DNA of 33,040 nucleotides from Acidobacteriota bacterium (lineage in GTDB: Bacteria; Acidobacteriota; Terriglobia; Bryobacterales; Bryobacteraceae). Positions 1 to 8,000 of the stretch are shown in pieces. Location: the NCBI GenBank assembly GCA_026394075.1, contig JAPKYX010000008.1:1-33040 (forward strand). The letters are read 5' to 3'. The notes under the pieces are model-generated. The model was not told where the DNA came from. It saw only the letters and a list, made by a program, of their open reading frames with translations, and ran no database searches. Each line of letters starts with the position of its first letter. Positions within the stretch are counted from its first letter, which is position 1. Made by a program: the position numbers and the translations under genes.

Positions 1-752
1 AACGGTTTGCCGCTTAAGGCTTCCGACTGGGCGATCTCGTTTTCGTGGTGCGGGAACTGGAGGTCGATGCCGCCGGTGTGGATGTCCAGCGTGCCGCCCA
101 GATGCTTCATCGCCATGCACGAACATTCGATGTGCCAGCCCGGGCGGCCATCGCCGATCGGCGTTTCCCAGAAGACTTCGCCTTCTTTTTTGGCCTTCCA
201 CAACACAAAGTCGCTGGTATTTTCCTTGTCGTACTCGTCGGTATCAACACGCGCGCCGCTCTTCAGGCCGTCCATGTCTTTGTGCGAAAGCTTGCCGTAG
301 CCGGGGAACTTGTTGATCGAAAAGTAGGTGCTGCCCTGGCTTTCGTAAGCCACGCCCTTGGCCGTCAGCTGCTCGATGAAGCTGACCATGTCGGTGATGT
401 GCTCAGTGGCGCGGACCAGCTTTTCCGGCTGCTGCAAGCGGAGTTCAGCGATGTCTTCGAGGAAGGCTGCTTCGTAGTGCCGCGTGAACTCGCTTAACGA
501 CTTGCCGGCCTTGGCGGCGTCGCGGATGATCTTGTCGTCCACGTCAGTGATGTTCATCACGTGGTTCAACGTGTAGCCGCGGGCGGCCAGCACACGCCGG
601 AGGATATCGACAAAGGTGAAGGTCCGGAGATTGCCGATGTGGGCAAAATTGTAGACTGTGGGGCCGCAAGAATACATCCGGACGGACTGGCCGTCCATCG
701 ACGTAAACTCTTCGACCTGTTGGGTCATGCTGTTGTAGAAACGTAGAGACAT
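1..752 (-). CDS. cysS: Cysteinyl-tRNA synthetase (5' part, cut by the left window edge)
   Basis: Class I aminoacyl-tRNA synthetase that charges tRNA-Cys in the cytoplasm. Reading from the ATG at 752, the protein opens [12 protein letters not shown], the usual start for this family. It shows the first zinc-site cysteine at residue 29 (YSCGPTVYN), the HIGH-type signature HIGN at 38-41, and NITDVDDKI. Near the edge it has [15 protein letters not shown] and [13 protein letters not shown], which carry the remaining zinc ligands (Cys, His, Glu). About 250 codons are inside the window; the family is usually about 460-490, so the KMSKS loop and anticodon-binding domain lie outside. An in-frame ATG at 773 would add seven residues; neither start has a good Shine-Dalgarno, and 752 aligns the zinc cysteine with E. 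coli Cys28. It is transcribed divergently from the next gene. Identification is secure. Confidence 0.96.
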   Translation of the reverse strand, partial: MSLRFYNSMTQQVEEFTSMDGQSVRMYSCGPTVYNFAHIGNLRTFTFVDILRRVLAARGYTLNHVMNITDVDDKIIRDAAKAGKSLSEFTRHYEAAFLEDIAELRLQQPEKLVRATEHITDMVSFIEQLTAKGVAYESQGSTYFSINKFPGYGKLSHKDMDGLKSGARVDTDEYDKENTSDFVLWKAKKEGEVFWETPIGDGRPGWHIECSCMAMKHLGGTLDIHTGGIDLQFPHHENEIAQSEALSGKP

Positions 753-827
753 CAGGCGCTGGGGAAACTCCATCGTAGCAGGGCGGCCCAATTTCCTGCC
801 CAACGGACAATGCGCTAAGCTGCTCGA

Positions 828-2375
828 TTGACCCGCCGCGAAACTCTTGCACTTCCACTGGCGGCTGGAGCTCGGGTTTCCGCGGCTCCGGCGACGCAGA
901 CCGCACTGTACGTCAAGACCGCACTGTGTCTCAATGAGGACAACAGCCACTGGTTCTTCTCGCGCGCCGGCCAGAAGCTGACGGCGGAGCAGATCGCTTC
1001 GTTTGTTGACCAGTACGGCGGCACCCAAGTGCGGGAGCTGCTGCTATCGGCCAACTCCCAACGGACCAGCTTCGCGAGCACGACCTGGGACCCGATCTGG
1101 AAGGGCTATCAGCCCGATGGGCCGGACGACCATCCGCTGTTCCGTTCGACGCCGGCCGCGGCACGGGCAAGTTCCCGCCGGTGGGTCCACACGGCTTGGG
1201 ACCTGGCGCAGCGCAAGATTGACCCCTATGCGTTGTGGATCGGCCGGGCGCGGACCAAAGGGTTGTCGCCCTGGATCTCGATGCGGATGAACGATCTGCA
1301 CAATGTGGATGATCCGGAAAGCTTCATGCACTCGACGTTCTGGCGCCAGCACCCGGAGTTCCGGCGCGTGCCCTGGCGCGAGGTGGACTGGCGGGATCGG
1401 GCGTTTGATTTTGCGCACGCGGAGGTCCGCGCCTACCATTTCCGGCTGATCGAGGAATACTGCCAGCGTTACGACTTTGATGGCCTGGAGCTGGACTGGA
1501 TGCGGTTCGGCTTCCACTTCCGGCCGGGTCTTGAGGCGGAAGGCGCTCCCCTGCTGACGGAGTTCATGCGGCGGACGCGGCGGCTGCTCGATCAATGGGA
1601 GAAGAAGCGCGGGCACCGGATCCAGCTGGGTGCCCGGGTGCCCTCCCGGCCGCAGGCAGCGATTGGCCTGGGGATGGATGGGGCGCTGTGGGCGCGGGAG
1701 GGACTGGTGCAGTTGCTGGTAGTGGCTCCGTTTTGGGCCAGCATCGATACCGACATTCCCATTGAGCTGTGGCGGCGGCTAGCCGGAGACAAGGTGACGC
1801 TGGCCGCGGGGCTGGAGTTGCTGCTGCGGCCGTATCACGCGTACCGCCCGTTGCAGTTCAATTCGCTCGAAACCGTGCGCGGCGCGGCGGCGGCGTTGCT
1901 TCAGCGTGGGGCGGACCGGGTGTATCTGTTCAACTACATGGACTCAGAGACCGAAATGCCGGACCGCGCCAACTATCCAGCGTTGTTGCGGGAATGCGGG
2001 CGTCTGGAAACCTTGACCGGCAAGCCGCGGCGCCACATCGTGACCTACCCCGACACGATGGCGCCGGGTGATCCGACACCGGCGGCGCTGCCGAAGGTGC
2101 TGGAAGCCGGGCAGTGGACGTCGTTCCGGCTGGCGGTGGGTCCCAAGCTGAGCGACGGTCAAGTACGCCTGGAGCTGGAAGGCAGCAGCGTAGCGGAACT
2201 GCGCGTGAATGGCGAACTGTGTGCGTCCGCTGGCCGGCTGGACGGGATGAAGCCCGGGCCGGCGAAAGGCTTCGACTGTTGGCGTCTACCCCAATCTGTC
2301 ACCGGGACGGCAGTGATCGACTTGCGCGTCGGGCAGCCGGGCAAGCTGCATTGGGTGGAGATCGCCGGGCGATAA
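828..2375 (+). CDS. Exported TIM-barrel glycoside-hydrolase-like protein
   Basis: 515 residues. I do not recognise a named family. The start is a TTG at 828; an in-frame TAA at 816 rules out anything longer, and no good ribosome-binding site is visible. The N-terminus ([18 protein letters not shown]) is a short twin-arginine-like or Sec-like export signal, so the protein probably works outside the cytoplasm. The centre has a barrel-like pattern with [13 protein letters not shown] at about residues 204-216; a strand ending in Asp/Glu like this is typical of GHL/DUF187-type putative glycoside hydrolases, where it carries acidic catalytic residues. The last about 110 residues (from TYPDTMAP) look like a beta-sandwich, perhaps carbohydrate-binding. 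It stands alone, divergent from cysS and convergent with the AraC gene. Exported protein is likely; hydrolase activity and substrate are inference. Confidence 0.72.
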   Translation: MTRRETLALPLAAGARVSAAPATQTALYVKTALCLNEDNSHWFFSRAGQKLTAEQIASFVDQYGGTQVRELLLSANSQRTSFASTTWDPIWKGYQPDGPDDHPLFRSTPAAARASSRRWVHTAWDLAQRKIDPYALWIGRARTKGLSPWISMRMNDLHNVDDPESFMHSTFWRQHPEFRRVPWREVDWRDRAFDFAHAEVRAYHFRLIEEYCQRYDFDGLELDWMRFGFHFRPGLEAEGAPLLTEFMRRTRRLLDQWEKKRGHRIQLGARVPSRPQAAIGLGMDGALWAREGLVQLLVVAPFWASIDTDIPIELWRRLAGDKVTLAAGLELLLRPYHAYRPLQFNSLETVRGAAAALLQRGADRVYLFNYMDSETEMPDRANYPALLRECGRLETLTGKPRRHIVTYPDTMAPGDPTPAALPKVLEAGQWTSFRLAVGPKLSDGQVRLELEGSSVAELRVNGELCASAGRLDGMKPGPAKGFDCWRLPQSVTGTAVIDLRVGQPGKLHWVEIAGR

Positions 2376-2381
2376 GGCGGG

Positions 2382-3350
2382 CTAGCTGGCCTTGGGTAGA
2401 TCCAGGCGGCGGAACCGGCCCGGCGCAACGCCGTGCACCCGGCGGAAGGCCCGGCTGAAGGCGGCTTCTGATTCGTAACCCGCACGGACGCTAATCTCGG
2501 CTAAGCCCAATTGCGTTTGGCGCAGCAGTTCGGCGCCGCGGTGCATGCGCCAGGTGGTGAGATAGTCGGCCGGGGTCTGGCCCACCAGCAGACTGAACCG
2601 GGCCGCAAACCCGGAGCGGGACAGGCGGGCTTCGGCGGCCAGCTGCTCGACCGTCCAGGGCTGCTCCGGCTCGCGATGAATGGCCGCCAGCGCCCGGGCA
2701 ATCTGCGAATCACCTAAGCCGCGCACCCAGGAAGGCGGGCCTCCCCGCGAGCCCGCACTCTGGCGGAAGTACTGCCGGAAGCACTGGATCAGCAGCACAT
2801 CCACCAGCCGCCGGATCACCGTGCTGGCCCCGGCGGCGGCGGTGGCGGCTTCGCTGGCGATAAACTGCAGCGTCGATTCCAGCCACGGTTCGCGCCCCAC
2901 CGGTGGCAGCACGATCAGCTCCGGCAGCGCCCGCAACAGCGGATGGCTCAGCCCGTCTTCCAGCGTGAAGCCACCACAGAGAAACCGCTCACTGGTGGGG
3001 CCCGGCCGGTTGCGAAGAGTTCCCGGGCGGCTGGCCCGTGCGAGCAAGGCCTCCAAAGGTTCGTCATACGCGGGCGGCCCGTGGCGGAGAGTATGGGGGC
3101 AGCCGTGCGTGATCAACGCGACATCGCCCGCTTCCAGCCAAACGCGGTCCGCCTCGCCATGGAGCTCCAGCTCCGACCGGCCCTCGATCTGCACGTGAAA
3201 GATGATGGAGGGCTGCCGCCCGATCACCATTCCCCAGGGCTGCACCATCTCGTTCAAGCCAAAGAAGTGCGACCGCAGACGAATCGATTCCAGAGCTGAC
3301 GAGAGCGCGTCTTCTGGCGTTTGAGCAATGATTCCTGGATTTATACGCAT
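2382..3350 (-). CDS. AraC-family transcriptional regulator with N-terminal cupin domain
   Basis: 322-residue DNA-binding regulator. The N-terminal half is a cupin-type sensor domain: VWLEAGDVALITHGCPHTL is the metal- or ligand-pocket strand seen in cupin_6-type AraC regulators. The C-terminal about 100 residues hold two helix-turn-helix motifs, the first around WTVEQLAAEARLSRSGFAAR and the second around LAEISVRAGYESEAAFSRAF, ending in the usual VAPGRFR. The ATG at 3350 lies only 34 bp from the start of the divergent NAD(P)-binding gene at 3385. Members of this family often control the gene they face, so that gene is the likely target. Nothing in the sequence shows the effector. No unusual features; length is normal for the family. 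Confidence 0.92.
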   Translation of the reverse strand: MRINPGIIAQTPEDALSSALESIRLRSHFFGLNEMVQPWGMVIGRQPSIIFHVQIEGRSELELHGEADRVWLEAGDVALITHGCPHTLRHGPPAYDEPLEALLARASRPGTLRNRPGPTSERFLCGGFTLEDGLSHPLLRALPELIVLPPVGREPWLESTLQFIASEAATAAAGASTVIRRLVDVLLIQCFRQYFRQSAGSRGGPPSWVRGLGDSQIARALAAIHREPEQPWTVEQLAAEARLSRSGFAARFSLLVGQTPADYLTTWRMHRGAELLRQTQLGLAEISVRAGYESEAAFSRAFRRVHGVAPGRFRRLDLPKAS

Positions 3351-3384
3351 TGATCGACCAGCAAGTCCAGCCTACCATGAAGCT

Positions 3385-4260
3385 ATGAAGATCACAGTAG
3401 CCGGGGCGACCGGCAATATTGGAAGCGCCGCGGCGCAGGCATTGCTGGAGGCCGGGCATTCAGTGCGGGTGATGGTCCGGCAACCGTCCAAGGTGGAAGC
3501 GCTGGTCCGGCAAGGGGCCGAGGCCGTGGTGGGAGACCTGGAAGATGCCGACTTTGTGCGGCGGGCGACAGCTGGGGCCGAAGGGCTGTTCTGGCTGACC
3601 CCACCGCAGTTGGCAGCCCCGGACGTGGTGGCTTGGCAAAACCAGATCACCGCCCACGCGGCGGCGGCCATCCAGGCCATCGGCGTGCCGCGGGTGGTGA
3701 ATGTGTCCGCCATCGGCGCGCACCGGCCCAACGCGCGCGGCTTTGTCCGGCAATTCTCCGTCGTCGAGCAGGCGCTCAGCCTCCCCGGTACCGCCACCCT
3801 GCACCTGCGGCCCGGCTGGTTCATGGAGAACCTGCTGGCGCAGGCGGGCTCGATCAAGGACCAGGGAAAGCTGTTTGTCGCGGTCGGCACGGAATTTGCC
3901 CTGCCCCTGATCTCCACCGTCGACATCGGCCGCTACGCCGCGCAGGCCCTCACGGCACCGGAAGCCGCCACCGGCGTGGTCCACCTGATCGGCCCGGAGA
4001 TCCTGACCGGACCCGAGATCGCCGCCGGCTTGAGCCAGGTAACCGGCCGGCAGCTGGAGTGGGTGGCGGTGCCCCCGGCCGCGTTGGGGGACCTGTTCCG
4101 CGGCTTCGGCGCATCGGAGGACGCAATCCGTCTCTACATCGAGCTGTTTGAGGACTTCAACCGCACCGACGGCGTCTATGCCCTGCCGCTCCCGGAGGCA
4201 GCCCGCACCCCGACCACGCTCGAACAGTTCGCCCAGCAATCGCTGCTACCGCTGCTCTAA
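3385..4260 (+). CDS. NmrA-like NAD(P)-binding protein (atypical SDR)
   Basis: 291 residues from the ATG at 3385. The Rossmann nucleotide motif GATGNIG sits at residues 7-13 right after the first strand (MKITVAGATG). The later segments GLFWLTPPQ, VVNVSAIGA and HLRPGWFMENLL match the NmrA/QorB-type atypical short-chain dehydrogenase group, whose members are NAD(P)H-quinone reductases, azoreductases or redox sensors. The reading frame extends upstream to 3328, but that would overlap the facing AraC gene and add 19 residues before the Rossmann strand, so 3385 is preferred. The 34-bp spacer with the AraC gene suggests shared control. The exact substrate cannot be read from sequence. Confidence 0.9.
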   Translation: MKITVAGATGNIGSAAAQALLEAGHSVRVMVRQPSKVEALVRQGAEAVVGDLEDADFVRRATAGAEGLFWLTPPQLAAPDVVAWQNQITAHAAAAIQAIGVPRVVNVSAIGAHRPNARGFVRQFSVVEQALSLPGTATLHLRPGWFMENLLAQAGSIKDQGKLFVAVGTEFALPLISTVDIGRYAAQALTAPEAATGVVHLIGPEILTGPEIAAGLSQVTGRQLEWVAVPPAALGDLFRGFGASEDAIRLYIELFEDFNRTDGVYALPLPEAARTPTTLEQFAQQSLLPLL

Positions 4261-4267
4261 CTGACGG

Positions 4268-4302
4268 ACGGGCGGTCCGCGGACAGTTCCGGGGCCGCCC
4301 GC
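4268..4302 (+). terminator. Candidate hairpin downstream of the NmrA-like gene
   Basis: GGGCGG at 4270-4275 can pair with CCGCCC at 4295-4300 just after the stop codon of the NAD(P)-binding gene. There is no run of T after it, so it is at best a weak or factor-assisted terminator. Confidence 0.3.
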
Positions 4303-4386
4303 CGCTTCAAAATGGTAACTGCGGAGCAGGGAGGGAAAACACTACACTAGTGGCTGGACCCTCCGGGCAACCGAGCGGTTCCCACT

Positions 4387-4815
4387 ATGAACGCCCCGCA
4401 TCACGAGCGTCAACTCCTGCTCCGCAACGATCGCGCCGAAGTGGACTCGGCTATCGAAGCCTTGGCCGAGCTTTGGGTGGAGTTGGGGCTGGACCCGGAT
4501 GTCGAAGCCGATCTGAATATCGCGGTGGAAGAGATGCTCACCAACGTCGTCCGGCACGGCAAGGTGACCGATGACGATGAGGCGATCCGCGTCAAGGTCT
4601 CCGTCACTCCGGCCGAGGCTCGCATTGAGATCGAAGACCGCGGTGAGCCCTTCAACCCGACTGAATACCCACCGCCCAACATCCACGCCCCGCTGGACGA
4701 ACGCAAGCCCGGCGGCCGGGGCATCTTGATGGTCCGCAAGATGATGGACGAGACGCGCTACGAGCGGCGTGACGGGTGGAACTGCTTTCTGATGGTGCGG
4801 AAGCTGGTGCGATAG
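4387..4815 (+). CDS. RsbW-like anti-sigma-factor serine kinase (HATPase_c_2)
   Basis: 142-residue single-domain GHKL ATPase. Proteins of this type phosphorylate an anti-anti-sigma (STAS) protein and bind a sigma factor or another partner, so they act as switches in partner-switching regulation. The N box is IAVEEMLTNVVRHG (Asn53), the G1 box is IEIEDRGEPFNP (Asp84, Gly86), and the G2 box is GGRGILMVRKMMDE (109-122). The N-terminal RNDRAEVDSAIEALAEL is the usual first helix. All ATP-binding elements are intact. No sigma factor, STAS protein or PP2C phosphatase is next to it, so its partner must be elsewhere. It lies 126 bp after the previous gene and 81 bp before a tRNA. There is no obvious Shine-Dalgarno ahead of the ATG. 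Confidence 0.9.
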   Translation: MNAPHHERQLLLRNDRAEVDSAIEALAELWVELGLDPDVEADLNIAVEEMLTNVVRHGKVTDDDEAIRVKVSVTPAEARIEIEDRGEPFNPTEYPPPNIHAPLDERKPGGRGILMVRKMMDETRYERRDGWNCFLMVRKLVR

Positions 4816-4896
4816 CCCCGGCAGGCCGGCCCAACGGCCACATAGCCCGGAGCCGCAGCGGTTTGTGGTGCAATTAAAGCTGCATTCCCTCACGGC

Positions 4897-4972
<76 letters not shown>

Positions 4973-4980
4973 ATAGAATC

Positions 4981-5013
4981 AAGGCTCCCGTGATGTCGGG
5001 AGCCTTTCTCTTT
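4981..5013 (+). terminator. Rho-independent terminator after the tRNA, possibly bidirectional
   Basis: AAGGCTCCCG (4981-4990) pairs with CGGGAGCCTT (4997-5006) around the loop TGATGT, followed by TTTCTCTTT. This is a strong intrinsic terminator eight bases after the tRNA CCA. On the opposite strand the stem is followed by a moderately T-rich stretch, so it may also stop transcription of the giant gene, which ends at 5069. Confidence 0.88.
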
Positions 5014-5068
5014 GTGCCTGGTGTGTGCCCGATGGCCGGGCATTGGATCGGCATAGCGAACCCGCGCC

Positions 5069-8000
5069 TTACGGAAGCACGTTCAGCTGGTAGGCGCCCA
5101 TGGAGACCTGCCCACCGCTGTCGGTCACGGACAGAATCAAGGTTCTATTGAACTGTTGAGTCGGCGTGCCGGAGATGGTGCCGGTTGCCGGGTTCATGGT
5201 GAGCCCGAAGCCGACGTCGGTGCCCGTGCCAGCGATGCTGAAGGTCCGTCCGACGCCGGTTCCACCCACTACCGGGAACGGAGTGATGGCGGTAAAGGGC
5301 ACGCCCACCTGTGGTTGAGCGAGAGTGGCGGGTTGCAGCGTGATGCGGCCGTTGCCGGTGATGGCCGCGGCAGCCGCGATGGCGCGGATCCGGTGATTGC
5401 CGGAGTCGCTGACGTACAGCATCCCGTTCGCTGGGTTGATCTGGAGGCCGCGCGGTTGGTTAAACAAGGCCGCGCTCACCGGGCCGCCGTCACCGGAGAA
5501 ACCGGCACCAGCATTCAGCGAGTTGATCTTGCCGTCCGTGCCCACCTTGCGGATGCGGTTGTTGGCCGTGTCAGCGATGAAGACGACACCGGCCGCGTCA
5601 ACGGCGACACCGGCCGGACTCAGCAGGTAGGCCGCCGTCGCCGCACCGCCGTCACCGAAGAAACCGCCCGTACCCAGTTGGCCCGCAATCGTTTGAATGA
5701 CGCCGGCGGGAGTGACCATGCGGACACTGGCGAAGTCGGTGATGTAGAGATTGCCGTTACTATCGACCGCCAAAGCATCGGGGCCGTAGAAGGTGGCAGA
5801 CGTGGCCGGATCGCCGTCGCCGGTACCGCCTTGCGCACCGGTTCCGGCCACCGTGGTGATGATCCCGGTGGTCAAATCCACCTTGCGGATGCGGAAGTTG
5901 ACTGAGTCAGCGACGTAAAGCAGATTGCGGGGCGCATCGTACGCCACCCCACGGGTTCTGGTGAGGGTGGCGGAGCTGGCTGGGCCGCCGTCCCCGCTAA
6001 ACCCGATCCCTCCGTTGCCGATGGGTCGCGTGATGTTCTGCGATATATCGATCTTGCGGACCGCCCCGCTTTGCGCGGTAAGGTAGACATCCGTGCCCGC
6101 GACGGCCACACCGGTTACTGGACCCAGGCCGACCGAGGTAGCGGGTCCGGTGAGTGAGGTGTCGGCATCCAGGAAGCCCGTGCCGGACACGGTGGAGATG
6201 ACGCCCGCACCAGTGATCTTGCGCAGACGGTTGCCGCCCTCCTCCGCCACGAACAGATTGCCGCTGCCGTCGGCGCTGATCCCGAACGGCTTGTTGAGAT
6301 TGGCGCTGGCGGCCTGGCCACCGTCACCACTGAAGAAGCCCTGGCCGTTACCCATGGCGCGAGTGATGACCAATGTGTCTTTATCGGTGCGGCGGACTAC
6401 GCTTGAATACTGCTCAGCGTGATAGACATGGCCATTGCTATCGGTGGCGATGCTGATCGGAAAGGCCAGCTTGGCGCTGACGGCGGGGCCGCCATCTCCC
6501 TTGTAGTCGTAGATGAAGCAGGAATTCCCGGTGCCGGCAAAGGAGTTGATGATGCCTCCGCTGACCACCCTGATCTTGCAGTTACCCGTTTCGACAATGT
6601 AGATCTTGCTGCCGGTGACAGCGACCCCGTAAGGTGCCGACACGCCGGCCGCCGTAGGACCATCGCCGTCGCCACCGCTGGAGTTGGAGCCGTTGCCGGC
6701 GAAGGTGGAGATGGTGCCCCCGGAGATCCGGCGGATGCGGTTGTTGAAGGTGTCGGCGATCAGGATGTCGCCCGTCGCAGCATCGACGGCGACGCCTCGT
6801 GGCCAGTTGAGGGCAGCTGAGGTGGCCGGCCCCCCGTCGCCGGAGAATCCGCTGGTTCCCGTGCCGGCTACGGCTTGGACCGTGCCGCCCGAGGTGATGC
6901 GCCGTACCCGGTGGAAGACTTCATCGGTGACATAGAGATTGCCGGAGGTATCCACCGCCAGCGCCATGACCCGGCCGAAGGTGGCGGAGATCGCTGGCCC
7001 ACCGTTGCCCGAGTCGCCCACAGTTCCGGTCCCGGCGTAGGCCGTGATCAAGCCGGTGGCAGCTGAAATCTTCAATACCCGGGCTCCGGTGGCAACATAC
7101 ACATCGCCCACGGAATCCACGGCTACACCCCTCGGCGCGGAGATGGTGGTGCTGGTGGCGGCGACGTTCAGCGCGCCATCGGCCGAAATGCCCGTACCCG
7201 CGATCCGCGTGGTCGCGCCACCGGGAGCCATCTTCAGGATGATGCCCGCTTGGGTATCGGCGACGTACATGTTGTTCGAAGCATCGAACGCGACACCGTA
7301 ACCCTGGCCCAGCGGATAGCTGGTGCCGGAGGCGGTGTTGAGCGGCGGAGCCCAATCCTTACCGGCGATGCTGACAACTTCGCCCGGCCCGGCGGCGATG
7401 TTGAAGGCGGGGGAAACAGACGTGCCGCCACCGGCGAGGGTAGCGACAAGCGTGTAGCCGTTGCCCGCCTTGTCGATCTTGAGATCCGTGAAGGTGGCGT
7501 TGCCGCTGTCCTGCGTGAGTACGCTGGTGGTGCCGGACAGGACTGCTCCGTTCGAGTTACCCGCCAAGCTCAACGTGATCAGCACGCCCGAGGTGGTGGG
7601 CGATTTGGGATTAAAGCTAACCACCGGTGCCAGCGTAAGGTTCTGCCCGGCCAGCGTACTGTTTCCGGGCGAAGTGATCCAAACCGGTGACGCCAACATC
7701 ATGGAGATCAGCCGGTAGTTCTGGCTGGCGGACGCGCCGCCGGTTTCGGTGACGGTGATCTGGAAGTTGGCGTCCACCAATCCGCCAGGTGTTCCAAACA
7801 CGCGGCCCGTGGAGGCCTCCAGGTTGAGACCTGTGGGCAACGAGCCCAGGATGGTGAACGTCCGGCCGATGCCGGTGCCGCCGGTCACCGGGAACAGGCC
7901 GGTGACGTTGAAGGCCTGGCCCTGGACCGCATTGGGCAGAGCGTTCGGCAGCAGTGCCAGCGGACCTGCGGACAGGATCAGCGTGTATTGGCCGGTCGAA

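Noticed and set aside
20-570. Plus-strand frames at the left edge
   Set aside because: They are antisense to cysS, whose zinc-binding and HIGH-type motifs are unmistakable on the minus strand.
3328-3384. Longer start for the NmrA-like protein at 3328
   Set aside because: It would overlap the start of the facing AraC gene and put 19 residues before the Rossmann strand, which normally begins the protein.
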